DNA of 64,000 nt, taken from NCBI GenBank assembly GCA_046349635.1, contig JAXMBX010000023.1:14486-78485 (forward strand), in the 5' to 3' direction. The notes beneath the pieces were generated by a model. It saw nothing but the letters and a program-made list of their open reading frames with translations. It was not told the DNA's origin and made no database searches. The position numbers and the translations under genes were made by a program. Positions within the stretch are counted from its first letter, which is position 1, and each line of letters opens with the position of its first letter. This document shows, one piece after another, positions 39,500 to 48,751 of the stretch. This DNA is from JAXMBX01 sp046349635. GTDB lineage: Bacteria > Planctomycetota > Planctomycetia > Planctomycetales > Planctomycetaceae.

Positions 39500-39700
39500 A
39501 TGCAGATTCAGGTGAATGGCGAACCCCGCGAGGTCCCAGACGGGAGCAACATCGCCCAACTGCTCCAGCAGTTGGAGCTCTCCCCCCGCTATCTGGCGGT
39601 CGAACGGAACGAACAACTCGTCCCTCGCGGAGAACATGCCGACTGCCTCCTCAAAACCGGCGACCGCATCGAAATCGTGACCCTGGTCGGGGGAGGCTAA
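39500..39700 (+). CDS. thiS: Sulfur carrier protein ThiS
   Basis: A 66-residue ubiquitin-like protein that carries sulfur as a C-terminal thiocarboxylate for thiazole formation in thiamine synthesis. The N-terminus MQIQVNGEPREVPDGSNIAQ and C-terminus GDRIEIVTLVGGG match the family; ThiS normally ends in Gly-Gly, so one extra Gly is present. It sits six bases before thiG, its direct partner. thiF and thiO/thiH are not in view. Confidence 0.93.
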   Translation: MQIQVNGEPREVPDGSNIAQLLQQLELSPRYLAVERNEQLVPRGEHADCLLKTGDRIEIVTLVGGG

Positions 39701-39706
39701 CATCCA

Positions 39707-40540
39707 ATGACATCGCAAGTTGCAGCGGATGCCCAACTCCGGCTCGGAACCCATGTCCTCACCTCCCGGCTCCTTATCGGCACTGGCAAGTACAGCAGTT
39801 ATGAACTCATGCAGGACTGCCTCGCGGCCAGTGGGTCCGAGGTCATCACCGTCGCCATCCGTCGCGAGCGCCTAGTTGATCAATCGGGGCGCAACATCCT
39901 CGATTTCATCGACCTTCAGAAGTACATCATCCTCCCCAATACCGCCGGCTGTTTTACCGCCGAAGATGCCGTCCGCGTCGCCCGTCTGGGAAGGGAAATT
40001 TTACAAGGCTTGGAAAATCCGGGTGCAAACTGGGTCAAGCTGGAAGTTCTGGGGGACACCAAAACCCTCCTCCCCGATCCCGTCGCTACCCTCAAAGCCA
40101 CCGAGCAACTCGTCGCCGACGGCTTCCAGGTTCTCTGCTACACCACCGACGATCCCATGACCGCCCGCCGCCTCAAACAGGCCGGTGCCACATCTGTCAT
40201 GCCCGCCGGCAGCCCCATCGGCAGCGGCCAGGGGGTCCTCAACCCCAACAACATCCGCATCTGCCTCGAGTACCTCAAGGAAGATGACCCCGACTATCCC
40301 GTCATCATCGATGCGGGTGTCGGCTGCGCCAGCGACGTCAGTTTCGGCATGGAACTCGGCTGTGACGGTGTCCTCCTCAACTCCGGTGTCGCGCACGCCC
40401 AGAATCCGCTCCTGATGGCCGAAGCCATGAAGCACGCCATCACCGCCGGAAGAATGTCCTATCTCGCTGGCAGAATCCCGCGCAAGCTCTACGCCACCGC
40501 TTCCAGTCCCGAGACCGGCACCATCGCCCCCCGCCGCTGA
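39707..40540 (+). CDS. thiG: Thiazole synthase ThiG
   Basis: TIM-barrel enzyme that condenses deoxyxylulose phosphate, ThiS thiocarboxylate and dehydroglycine into the thiamine thiazole. 277 residues. RLLIGTGKYSSYELMQDC near 22, the catalytic Lys in NWVKLEVLGD near 108, MPAGSPIGSGQGVLNPNNI near 165 and the phosphate site DAGVGCASDVSFGMELGCDG near 200 are all present. Complete and unshifted. Coupled with thiS. Confidence 0.95.
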   Translation: MTSQVAADAQLRLGTHVLTSRLLIGTGKYSSYELMQDCLAASGSEVITVAIRRERLVDQSGRNILDFIDLQKYIILPNTAGCFTAEDAVRVARLGREILQGLENPGANWVKLEVLGDTKTLLPDPVATLKATEQLVADGFQVLCYTTDDPMTARRLKQAGATSVMPAGSPIGSGQGVLNPNNIRICLEYLKEDDPDYPVIIDAGVGCASDVSFGMELGCDGVLLNSGVAHAQNPLLMAEAMKHAITAGRMSYLAGRIPRKLYATASSPETGTIAPRR

Positions 40541-40554
40541 AGTGTGATAACCTT

Positions 40555-40597
40555 GGATGGCCCGGCCAGTTTGGCCGGGTGGCGCCAGCCACAAGAA
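40555..40597. repeat. Intergenic hairpin repeat, family A-like
   Basis: GGATGGCCCGGCCAGTTTGGCCGGGT hairpin (CCCGGCCA/TGGCCGGG), then GGCGCCAGCCACAAGAAGCC, the shared CACAAG tail. Confidence 0.7.
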
Positions 40598-40684
40598 GCC
40601 GCGCCTTGCAGCAACGATCACAGAGGCGTGATCAGCAACACGAAAAATCTTCGAAATTCCGCACTATTCTGATTTGAAATGACC

Positions 40685-40748
40685 GGATGGCCCATACGTC
40701 CGCAGGGCGTGTGGGAGACGCTAGCCACAAGCGGCGAATTCAATTCGG
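40685..40748. repeat. Intergenic repeat family A hairpin
   Basis: GGATGGCCCATACGTCCGCAGG then GCGTGTGGGAGACGCTAGCCACAAGCGGC. The loop differs, but the CCCATACG/CGTGTGGG arms and the tail are kept. Confidence 0.8.
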
Positions 40749-40788
40749 CTGTGTCTCCGTATCCTGTAACGCCTTGGGAGGAATCTCA

Positions 40789-41154
40789 ATGGACGGGACT
40801 TTGTTCGCCGTAGCAGGCTGGGGCGAGGGGTTGCTGATCTTTTACGCTTACGTGTTTGGCTTCTGGGTGTTTTGCGTCTGCATCATCGCGCTTTTGGCCA
40901 TGATTCTCCGTTCGCCTCGGATCTCGCTGGTGTCCATCGGGGCATTAATGTTGGTGTCCCTCATTTTCCAACCGTGGCTCGCCTTTGCGGGGCTGACAGA
41001 CGTCTCGCCAGTCCCCGAATTTGCAAATGACTACAAGCCCCATTTCGCCACTATCATCATCTGGCTGTTTGCGATTTTGTTTGTCACGGTTTCCCACTTT
41101 GTCGCAAAATATCGCGATCGGCACACTCAGCTTCCCCCATCAGAAACGCTCTGA
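40789..41154 (+). CDS. Small membrane protein of unknown function
   Basis: 121 residues with three hydrophobic segments (about 10-40, 50-70 and 88-108) and short polar ends. The ATG at 40789 follows GGGAGGA at good spacing. The upstream open frame is repeat sequence. It ends one base before the ATG of the cation-diffusion facilitator gene, so the two are probably cotranscribed. No family recognised. Confidence 0.7.
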   Translation: MDGTLFAVAGWGEGLLIFYAYVFGFWVFCVCIIALLAMILRSPRISLVSIGALMLVSLIFQPWLAFAGLTDVSPVPEFANDYKPHFATIIIWLFAILFVTVSHFVAKYRDRHTQLPPSETL

Positions 41155-41155
41155 G

Positions 41156-42095
41156 ATGACTGAACCCATCGATTTCGAAAAAGGGATTCGTTCCTCGCAA
41201 CTAGGAATCCTCGTCAATGCCGCCCTGGCCGCCATCAAGCTCATCGCCGGGGTCGTCGGCAATGCGTATGTCCTCATTGCCGACGCCGTCGAGTCCGCCG
41301 CCGATATCGTCTCTTCCCTGATCGTCCTCGCGGGACTGCAGATCGCCCGCCGCGATCCGGATGAAGCCTACCCCTTCGGCTACGGCCGCGCCGAAACGCT
41401 CGCCGCCGCCGTCGTTGCCCTGCTCCTCCTCGGCACAGCCGTCGGCATCACTGTCGAAGCCGTCCGAGAAATTCAGATTCCGCACCACGCCCCTGCCCCG
41501 TGGACCTTGGGGATTCTCGTCACGGTGATGATCGTGAAATGGGCTCGTCGCCCGCCGCGTTGGCCAGGCCGGAGAGGAACTCGGGAGCAAAGCGGTCCAG
41601 GCCGACGCCTGGCATCACCTCAGCGACGCCGTCACCTCCGCCGCCGCCTTCATCGGCATCAGCATCTCCCTTGCGATGGGCCCTGGCTGGGAAATGGCCG
41701 ATGACTACGCCGCCATCTTCGCCGCCGCCGTCATCGCCTTCAACGGCGTCATGATGCTCCGCGACGCGTTGCGCGATTTGATGGACCGCGCACCCGATCA
41801 GCGGATTATAGAAGAGGTCCGCCGCGCGGCGTCGGGGGTGGAGTCAGTCCTGGCGATTGAAAAACTGGCCGTACGCCGCGCGGGTTTGACCTATTTTGTG
41901 GACATCCATGTGCAGGCCGCCCCTGACCTCCCCCTCAAGGACGCCCACATCCTGGGTGGCCGAGTCGAAGGTGCCATTCAACATGCGGTCAAAGGTATCG
42001 GCGGCGTCCTCGTCCACATGGAACCGTACGAGACGGACGGTCCCCTGCTGCAATCTTCCTCCCTGAACATCTCCCCACGGTTGACCTGCCGGTGA
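41156..42095 (+). CDS. Cation diffusion facilitator family transporter, one frameshift
   Basis: Proton-coupled exporter of Zn/Fe/Co-type ions. Span 1-2 region QLGILVNAALAAIKLIAGVV and AYVLIADAVESAADIVSSLI (metal site DxxxS/D), DPDEAYPFGYGRAETLAA, second metal site AWHHLSDAVTSAAAFIGI, and a C-terminal cytosolic domain ending in GIGGVLVHMEP. Up to VTVMIVKWA the frame is +2; from VARRVGQAGEELGSKAVQ it is +3, so one indel lies at about 41540-41546. About 312 residues after repair. Confidence 0.88.
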
Positions 42096-42129
42096 GATAG
42101 AGGGAAGGTATGGTAGCAGATTGTTTTTG

Positions 42130-42163
42130 CTGGCATGCCCCACTTCGCGAAGCAGGGTGGGCG
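42130..42163. repeat. Intergenic repeat family B hairpin, shortened
   Basis: TGGCATGCCCCACTTCGCGAA then GCAGGGTGGGC; the right arm is truncated. Confidence 0.75.
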
Positions 42164-42275
42164 AAGGAAGTGCGTTTGATTGTAATTGAAAGAAATCGGT
42201 AACAGGTAACAGTCGTCAGACCACGACCTCATTCACCGATCATGGCACGTTCTCTCGACACGAAGGACCAACTTC

Positions 42276-43850
42276 ATGAAAGTTCAATGGGCCTGGGCCG
42301 TTTTGTTCTCTTTAGCCATCTGTGTGACCTCCGCACACGCTGAGATCAAACGGGGTGAATCCGCAGGCACTTTATCGCTGACGGGACTCAGCGATTACCA
42401 GATCCCCCTCAACAACTACGCCACCCGCCCCGCGACCGCCATCCTGTTCCTCTCCGCCCGCTGTCCCGTCTTCGAAGCCAACCACCAGAAGATCTGGGAC
42501 ATCCACCAGAAGTACCGCCGCAAGGACGTCCTCTTCGTCGGAATCGTCTCCGATCCCGATCAGTCCCCCGATGAGATCCGCGATTTCATGCACAAACGCG
42601 GCTTCATGTTCCCCGTCTATCGCGATCCCGATAACTCCATCCGCCGTCGCTTCGGCGCCACCGTCACTCCGGAGATATTTCTCCTCGACAATGACGGCAA
42701 ACTCACGTATCACGGCGGGCTGGATCGTGACCAGTCCTATGAATCGCTCGAACTCGCCATCCTCAGCCTGCTGAAAAAAGTCCCCGCCAATGTCCCCGAT
42801 GTCCCCCCTCAGGGCACATCGATGGACGCCGAACTCGCCCCCATCGCACGCATCGATCCGAACGGAACCATCTCCTTCCGCGCCGAGATGATCTTCGAAC
42901 AGATCAAAGGGGTCGCCGCTTATCACTGCTCCACCCTCACCCAGGCCGCCAATGGTGACCTCCTCTGCCTCTGGTACGGCGGCTCGTATGAATCCGCCGA
43001 CGATGAATCCCTCTTCCTCGCTCGCCTCAAGCCCGGCACCCGCGAATGGTCGAAACCCCAACGCCTCATCTCCAATCCCACGCAACCCCCCGGCAACGGC
43101 ATCATGTTCGTCGATGGCCTGAAACGACTCTGGCTCGTCTGGGCCCGGCTCGAATCCCCCCGCCCCATCGGTCGCGGCAAAGGTTGGAACCACTGCCGCC
43201 TCATGTACCGCACCTCCGCCGATCACGGCGAAACCTGGACCGATGACAAGCCTCTCCTGCAGGAAGGGATCTGGGGTGTCCCCCGCAACAACCCCCTCGT
43301 CTTGAAGAGCGGCAAAATCCTCCTCCCCGTCGAAGCCATCATCGGCAAGGATGAAGGCTCCGTCTTCCTCGGAACCTCCGACAACGGCCAGACCTGGGAA
43401 ACAAGTTCACTCCTCGAAAACGGCAGCCAGCCGGTCCTCGCCCAGCGTGCCGATGGCTCCGTCCTCTCCCTGATGCGCGCCGCACCCAAGATCACCCAAT
43501 CCGAATCGCGCGACGAAGGCCGCACCTGGACCAAGGCCGTCCCCACCACGGTCAACAACCCCGACTCCGGCATCTCCATGACCCGTCTCAAGAACGGCCA
43601 CCTGATCCTCGTCTATAACGACTCCCCCGATGAGCGCACCCCGCTCAACATCGTCCGCTCCATCGACGACGGCAAGACCTGGGAAAAACCTCTCGCTCTG
43701 GAATCGAACCCCGGCGAATACTCCTACCCCTGCGTCATTCAAACCGACGATGGAAAGATCCACATCACCTACACCTTCCGCCGTTACGGCATCAAGCACG
43801 TCCAGATGAACGAAACCTGGCTCACCAGCTTCGAACACATTCCGAATTGA
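42276..43850 (+). CDS. Secreted redoxin-sialidase fusion protein
   Basis: 524 residues with a signal peptide (1-22). Residues 25-170 form a thioredoxin-like AhpC/TSA-type domain: SARCPVFEANHQKIWD has a single Cys-Pro, with VTPEIFLLDNDGKLTYHGG (cis-Pro region). Residues 200-520 are an exo-alpha-sialidase/BNR propeller with four Asp boxes: SADHGETW, SDNGQTW, SRDEGRTW and SIDDGKTW, and GVPRNNPLVLKSGKILLPVE. The second part resembles planctomycete exported sialidase-like hydrolases. The frame is continuous through the junction. It is followed 31 bp later by an exported esterase, so the pair may degrade glycans together. Confidence 0.88.
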   Translation: MKVQWAWAVLFSLAICVTSAHAEIKRGESAGTLSLTGLSDYQIPLNNYATRPATAILFLSARCPVFEANHQKIWDIHQKYRRKDVLFVGIVSDPDQSPDEIRDFMHKRGFMFPVYRDPDNSIRRRFGATVTPEIFLLDNDGKLTYHGGLDRDQSYESLELAILSLLKKVPANVPDVPPQGTSMDAELAPIARIDPNGTISFRAEMIFEQIKGVAAYHCSTLTQAANGDLLCLWYGGSYESADDESLFLARLKPGTREWSKPQRLISNPTQPPGNGIMFVDGLKRLWLVWARLESPRPIGRGKGWNHCRLMYRTSADHGETWTDDKPLLQEGIWGVPRNNPLVLKSGKILLPVEAIIGKDEGSVFLGTSDNGQTWETSSLLENGSQPVLAQRADGSVLSLMRAAPKITQSESRDEGRTWTKAVPTTVNNPDSGISMTRLKNGHLILVYNDSPDERTPLNIVRSIDDGKTWEKPLALESNPGEYSYPCVIQTDDGKIHITYTFRRYGIKHVQMNETWLTSFEHIPN

Positions 43851-43881
43851 TCCCTCATCCTCCTCGGACAGGAGCATTGGC

Positions 43882-45003
43882 ATGTCAATCAGGCAACTCA
43901 TCACAGGCAGCCTCGGCTTGATGCTCGCGTCTGTTCTTGTCTTCGGAGCAGAACCCGTCCGCAAAACCTCCGAGCCCCCCGTCATTCACTCCTCCTGGGA
44001 TGACCTGCTCGAAGGCGTGAAATCTCCCGCTGAATGGCAGGCTCGCAAGGAGGTGCTGCGGAAACGCTACCTCGATTTGCTCCGCGACGACCAGAAACCC
44101 GCGAAACCTCCCCTCGATCTGCAAGTCCTCGAATCGGTCCCCGTCCCCGACGGAAAATACACGCGGCAGATGGTCAGTTACGCCGTCGAGGCCGACGAGC
44201 GCACCTACGCCTACATCGCGATCCCCGACGGCCTGAAAGCCCCCGCCCCCGCCGTCGTCGTCCTGCATGGCACCTACAAGGAAGCCAACAAGGGAGTCGC
44301 GGGCCTCGTTCCGGGCTACGAATTCCCCTCCCTCGATGACCTCGCCCGCCGCGGCTATGTCGTCATCGCACCCGAGCATTTCGTCATCGGCCACCGCACC
44401 CCCAAAGAGGGGGACTACGACACCGCGCAATTCTACAAAAAGCACCCCGCCTGGACCGCCGTCGGAAAATTCACCTATGAACACTCCATCGCCGTGGACG
44501 TCCTCAGCCAGATGAAAGAGGTCGATCCCCAACGCATCGGTGCCATGGGCCACTCACTCGGCGGACACGGCAGTTTCTTCCTCGCCGCCTACGATCCCCG
44601 CATCCAGGCCACCTGCAGCAACTGCTCCGCCAGCTTCTTCCGGCATAACCCCCGCCCCGATCACTGGGCCCGAGATCACTGGTATATCTATTTCAAGCAC
44701 ATCCGCCCGGAGATGCTGCAAGGCCGCCTCCCCCCGATCGATTTCCACGAGATCATCGCGCTCATCGCCCCACGCCCCTTTCTGGATGTCTCCGGCCTGA
44801 ACGATGGCCCACCCCTCACCCAACGCCAGCGCGTCCTCATGAATCTCAAGATCATGGACGTCTATGAACTCGAAGGAAAACCGGAGAACTTCGCCTTCTA
44901 CGTCCACGGCCAGAAGCACTCCGCCCAATCCGACTCCAGACAGCTCATCTACGCCTGGCTCGACAAGCACCTGAAATCGAAACCGGAGGCGAAGTCTCCC
45001 TGA
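43882..45003 (+). CDS. Secreted alpha/beta hydrolase (dienelactone hydrolase/acetyl xylan esterase-like)
   Basis: 373 residues with a signal peptide (1-23). Oxyanion region VVVLHGTYKEANKG near 128, nucleophile elbow AMGHSLGGHGSF near 220, an acid after the strand ALIAPRPFLDVSGLND near 295, and the likely catalytic His in FAFYVHGQKHSAQ near 347. Typical of exported planctomycete esterases that act on plant or algal polysaccharides. Ribosome site GACAGGAGC before the ATG at 43882. Probably cotranscribed with the preceding gene. Confidence 0.85.
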   Translation: MSIRQLITGSLGLMLASVLVFGAEPVRKTSEPPVIHSSWDDLLEGVKSPAEWQARKEVLRKRYLDLLRDDQKPAKPPLDLQVLESVPVPDGKYTRQMVSYAVEADERTYAYIAIPDGLKAPAPAVVVLHGTYKEANKGVAGLVPGYEFPSLDDLARRGYVVIAPEHFVIGHRTPKEGDYDTAQFYKKHPAWTAVGKFTYEHSIAVDVLSQMKEVDPQRIGAMGHSLGGHGSFFLAAYDPRIQATCSNCSASFFRHNPRPDHWARDHWYIYFKHIRPEMLQGRLPPIDFHEIIALIAPRPFLDVSGLNDGPPLTQRQRVLMNLKIMDVYELEGKPENFAFYVHGQKHSAQSDSRQLIYAWLDKHLKSKPEAKSP

Positions 45004-45007
45004 CATC

Positions 45008-45050
45008 GGGTGGCATGCCTACATCGCCACGCAGTGGCAGGGTAGGCATG
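45008..45050. repeat. Intergenic repeat family B hairpin
   Basis: GGTGGCATGCCTACATCGCCAC ... GGCAGGGTAGGCATG, the same CCTAC/GTAGG variant as 32057-32100, with a compensating loop change. Confidence 0.85.
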
Positions 45051-45080
45051 AATGCTCGACGCAAAAGCGCCTCACGCTCC

Positions 45081-46487
45081 CTAGCGCAGCGCCTCCAGCG
45101 CACGCAACCGCATCGCCGTCAGCGAGGGCACCAGCCCCCCGATCAGCCCCATCGCCAGAGCCAAGAGCAGCCCCACCGCAATCGTATTCGGGCCGACAAT
45201 CAGTTCCAGGATGATCAGCTTGCCGCCCCCCTGCCCCGCGACAATACTATTCGCCGTCCAGCCATCGGTGAGCGACCCCAAAGCCGCTCCGAGAATCCCG
45301 CCGATCAAAGCAATCACGAGCGACTCCAGCAGGAACGAAACCAGGATCTGCCACCGCGCGAACCCCAGCAGCCGCAGGACGCCGATATCCTTGATCCGCT
45401 GGCTGACCGCGGCGAACATCGTGTTCATCACGCCGAACACCCCCCCGATCGCCATCACCACCGCGACAAACGAAATCGCGATGGTGAACTGCTTGTTCGT
45501 CTCCGACAGGCTCGCGAAATACGCCGTCTCCACCTGCGCCTGAATCGCCGCTTTCTTGTACTGGTTGTTCAGAAAGTCCGCCAGTTTCTCCGCCGCCTCG
45601 GGGCTGTCCGTCCGCGCGACAATGGACGTGTAGACGTTCTTCCCGAACAGAGGCCCGACCACCGATCGTTTTCCCCAGATCTCCGACCCGAACGTCGACC
45701 GGGAAGACTTCATGATCCCCTTGACGATCGCGATCCGGTTCCCGAGCGGAAATGTTTCCCCCACGTCGATTCGCTCCGGATTCTTGGCTTTCGCCAGTTC
45801 CGCCGCCGGGCGATCCTTCCCGAGTTCCTTGGCAATCCCCTCTCCGATCACCACCTGCAGCGCCGGCAGTCCCGACTGGCCGGTTTGAGCATCGGCAGGC
45901 AGTTCCTCCACCCCCGCCTGCGAAAACCATTCGCCCCCCGGGAACAACGCCAGCCCGTGAACTTCCGCGGCCACGAGCGGATCTTCAATCCCCCGAATCT
46001 GCGTGAACCGCCGTTCCGGACGACCGGGAATCATCACCTGCACCGGTTGCACGAGGACCAGATACGTTTCGCAACTGCACAGCGGCTTCGGAACGCCGTT
46101 GGTGGAAACCTGTTTGGATCGCCCGATCCCCGGCTGGTTTTCCAGGTCTCCCGAGTCCGAAAAACTCAGATTGCTGAACGTCTCGTCCGTCGTTCCCTGC
46201 GACAGCATGATCACGTTTTCAGGATGCCCGCTCCCTTCGGTGAGCCGTGCCATTCCTTCGACAAACGCCAGCATCACCGTCAACAGCCCCACCACCGCCG
46301 TGAACGCGAGCGCCGTCATGATCGTCGTTTTCCACCGCACGGTCAGGTTCCGCAGGTTGTAGCCGATCGGCACCGCGCTGATGGAGAACAAAAAAATCAG
46401 CACCACCACCGTCACCAGCGTCAGGATCTGGAGGGAGAATGCGAACCGCGCCGGGGGCTGGGTCACCGCGATGATGTGAGCGAACAT
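45081..46487 (-). CDS. ABC transporter permease, MacB/FtsX type (second permease)
   Basis: About 468 residues. An N-terminal span (LVTVVVLIFLFSISAVPI), a second with RWKTTIMTALAFTAVVGLLTVML, a large periplasmic domain (about 90-330), then three C-terminal FtsX spans with VMNTMFAAVSQRIKDIGVLRLLGF and GLLLALAMGLIGGLVPSLTAMR. Start ATG 46487. It lies 19 bp downstream of the other permease, so this exporter has two distinct permease subunits, probably a heterodimer. Confidence 0.88.
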   Translation of the reverse strand: MFAHIIAVTQPPARFAFSLQILTLVTVVVLIFLFSISAVPIGYNLRNLTVRWKTTIMTALAFTAVVGLLTVMLAFVEGMARLTEGSGHPENVIMLSQGTTDETFSNLSFSDSGDLENQPGIGRSKQVSTNGVPKPLCSCETYLVLVQPVQVMIPGRPERRFTQIRGIEDPLVAAEVHGLALFPGGEWFSQAGVEELPADAQTGQSGLPALQVVIGEGIAKELGKDRPAAELAKAKNPERIDVGETFPLGNRIAIVKGIMKSSRSTFGSEIWGKRSVVGPLFGKNVYTSIVARTDSPEAAEKLADFLNNQYKKAAIQAQVETAYFASLSETNKQFTIAISFVAVVMAIGGVFGVMNTMFAAVSQRIKDIGVLRLLGFARWQILVSFLLESLVIALIGGILGAALGSLTDGWTANSIVAGQGGGKLIILELIVGPNTIAVGLLLALAMGLIGGLVPSLTAMRLRALEALR

Positions 46488-46506
46488 ATCCAGACTGCCG
46501 TTCCTC

Positions 46507-47766
46507 TCAGGCCACGTGTGAAAACACTTCGGAAACTTTGACTTTACGGGCGGACCACGCGGGGACCACACTCCCCACGAACGCCGTCGCGGCTCCGATC
46601 GTCGGCCCCCACCACAGCGCGTCCACCGGAATCAGAAACGCCGCAAAAAACGCGATCGGGAACTTCAACCCCCCGAACCCATACGGAGGCGGAGCATTAA
46701 TGATCGTATAGGTCAGGAAAGCACTCAGCCCTCCCGCCAGCAGCCCCAGCAGCAGCGCCTCCCCCAGCACCAGCGACAGAATCTGCCACGGACGAAAACC
46801 CAGCACCTTCAGCACCGCCAGCTCCGTCCGCCGTTCCCGCACGCTGATGCTGATCGCATTCGAAATGACGAGCGACAGCGTCGCGAGAATCGCCGGTGCG
46901 AGCAGCCATCGCATCCCCCACAGCAGATCCCGGTAAGACTCCAGGAAATTCGCGACACCGGACGACGCGGTCTCGCATTTCACCGCCGGGTCGCTGAACA
47001 GCGGCGAACGTTCGATCTGCTGGTCCAGCTTCGTGAACTGTTCCCGGTTCGGAACCTTCAGCCAGACCAGGTTCAGCGTCTTGTCTGCCATCTCGTGCGG
47101 TTTCCCGTTGTGATTCCGTTCCCAGGCGAGCAGCGCCCCATTCAGGTAATCGCGGTTCATGATCGCGCTGTTGTTATACCGCCCATCGGGGAAGGTACCG
47201 ACCACTTCGAATTCCAGGTCGATCCCCTTGTAGTTCAGGCTGGTCAGCTTGAACCGGTCCCCCACCTGCTTCTTGGTGGCAGCCAGCCGATCCCGCCCAA
47301 TCAGCATCCCCTGCCGCGTATCGCGCATCTTCTGGACCGCCGTTTCCATCTCCGCTTTCGGACCGGGAGGCAGCGAATCCAGTTCGTCCATCATCGTCAG
47401 AATGCTGTTCGGATCCATCGCAATCGCAAACAGCATGTTCTCGCGCGTCATCTTCCCGGCGTCGAGCGTCCCCCCGTAGAACTGCCACGTCATCGAATCC
47501 ACCGGCTTGACGTCCCCCGGTTTGCTCACCGCTCCCCGTTCCAGTTGCGCCGCGTACTTAAACGGCATCCGACTCGGAAGCTGCCACCGCTCCGTGATAA
47601 TCGCCTTGAAGTTCTGGCTCTTCTCTGCCGTCGCGGAATCGAGGAACGAGAGGATCGACCACACTAGCGTGACGACGAACACCAGCATCATCGTCCCCAG
47701 CGCCGTCAGGATCGAACGCAGCAGATTACGCCGGATATTCTTCGCAATCAGGATCAGGAATTTCAT
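46507..47766 (-). CDS. ABC transporter permease, MacB/FtsX type (first permease)
   Basis: 419 residues. An N-terminal span (RSILTALGTMMLVFVVTLVW), a periplasmic domain (about 45-265), then three FtsX spans with ISVRERRTELAVLKVLGFRP and the C-terminal motif VPAWSARKVKVSEVFSHV. ATG 47766 overlaps the ATPase stop (TGATG). It resembles the DevC/MacB exporter group that moves lipids or peptides across the envelope with an adaptor protein. Confidence 0.9.
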   Translation of the reverse strand: MKFLILIAKNIRRNLLRSILTALGTMMLVFVVTLVWSILSFLDSATAEKSQNFKAIITERWQLPSRMPFKYAAQLERGAVSKPGDVKPVDSMTWQFYGGTLDAGKMTRENMLFAIAMDPNSILTMMDELDSLPPGPKAEMETAVQKMRDTRQGMLIGRDRLAATKKQVGDRFKLTSLNYKGIDLEFEVVGTFPDGRYNNSAIMNRDYLNGALLAWERNHNGKPHEMADKTLNLVWLKVPNREQFTKLDQQIERSPLFSDPAVKCETASSGVANFLESYRDLLWGMRWLLAPAILATLSLVISNAISISVRERRTELAVLKVLGFRPWQILSLVLGEALLLGLLAGGLSAFLTYTIINAPPPYGFGGLKFPIAFFAAFLIPVDALWWGPTIGAATAFVGSVVPAWSARKVKVSEVFSHVA

Positions 47767-48474
47767 CAGGAACCTGCTCTTCCCACTTCGGCCGTCTCCA
47801 CCAATTGTCCCTTCTCCAGGTGCAGCACCCGGTCCGCCCGATCCGCCGCGCGGGGATCGTGCGTCACGAGGACGATCGTCTTGTTCAGGGCGCGGTTCAA
47901 CTCGCACAGCAGATCCAGAATTTCATGCGCGGACTTGGCATCCAGATCCCCCGTCGGTTCGTCCGCGACAATCAACGTTGGATCGGTGACGATCGCCCGT
48001 GCGATCCCCACCCGCTGCTGCTGACCGCCGGAAAGTTGTCCCGGACGATGCCGCATCCGGTTCGACAGCCCCACCAGTTCCATCGCGGTCGTCACCTGCT
48101 GTTTCCGCTGCGCCGCGGAAAGAGGCAGCAGGAGCAACGGAAGTTCAACGTTCTCGTAGGCGTTCAGCACCGGCAGCAGATGATAGAACTGGAAAATGAA
48201 CCCGATATGCCGGGTCCGCCACCGCGCGAGTTGCGATTCACTCATCGCGGAGATCAGTTGATCCCCGACCCACACTTCACCTTCGCTCGGGGTATCGAGC
48301 CCGGCGATCAGGTTCAGCAGCGTGGTCTTTCCCGAACCGCTCGGCCCCATCAGCCCCAGGAATTCCCCTCGGGGACGTCCACGGTGAGGTTATTGAGGAC
48401 ATCGACCCGTTCGCTCCCAGCGAGAAATACTTGTGGACCTCTTTGACCCGAACACTCGATGCTTGCTGTCCCAT
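47766..48474 (-). CDS. ABC transporter ATP-binding protein (LolD/MacB type), two frameshifts
   Basis: MGQQASSVRVKEVHKYFSLG starts at ATG 48474. The literal frame then loses sense, but restoring one G near 48415 and one near 48370 gives SERVDVLNNLTVDVPEG and EFLGLMGPSGSGKTTLLNL (Walker A). The remainder is intact: FIFQFYHLLP, QLSGGQQQRVGIARAI, LIVADEPTGDLD and the switch His in VLVTHDPRAA. About 236 residues after repair, normal for the family. Energises the two permeases downstream. Confidence 0.9.
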
Positions 48475-48531
48475 ACTGACTCCGAACGACGTCTATTATT
48501 AATTGTTTGGGTAGCCCAGTTTGCCATCTTC

Positions 48532-48624
48532 ACCCTCTCCCCCGGATGGGATCAACTGGCGACCAGATGGGCATCAGGTCATTGCAAAGGCGATAGCAAC
48601 TCGGTGAGGGTACACGTCTCTGAT
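48532..48624. repeat. Intergenic repeat family C, long form
   Basis: ACCCTCTCCCCC, GATGGGATCAACTG, the inner hairpin GACCAGATG-GG-CATCAGGTC, GCGATAGCAAC, GGTGAGGG and ACGTCTCTGA. Confidence 0.85.
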
Positions 48625-48656
48625 CATCGTTTCCAAAAATATTCACCGTGCTCAGC

Positions 48657-48709
48657 GGATGGCCCATACGACGGTACTCCGGCGTGTGGGTGCGCGCAGC
48701 CACAAGAGG
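48657..48709. repeat. Intergenic repeat family A hairpin
   Basis: GGATGGCCCATACGACGG-TACT-CCGGCGTGTGGG, then GCAGCCACAAGAGG. With the previous copy it occupies most of the gap between the adaptor and ATPase genes. Confidence 0.87.
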
Positions 48710-48751
48710 TTCCCGTTTGACATCTGCCACGGACTCTGCCAGTGTTTCTCT

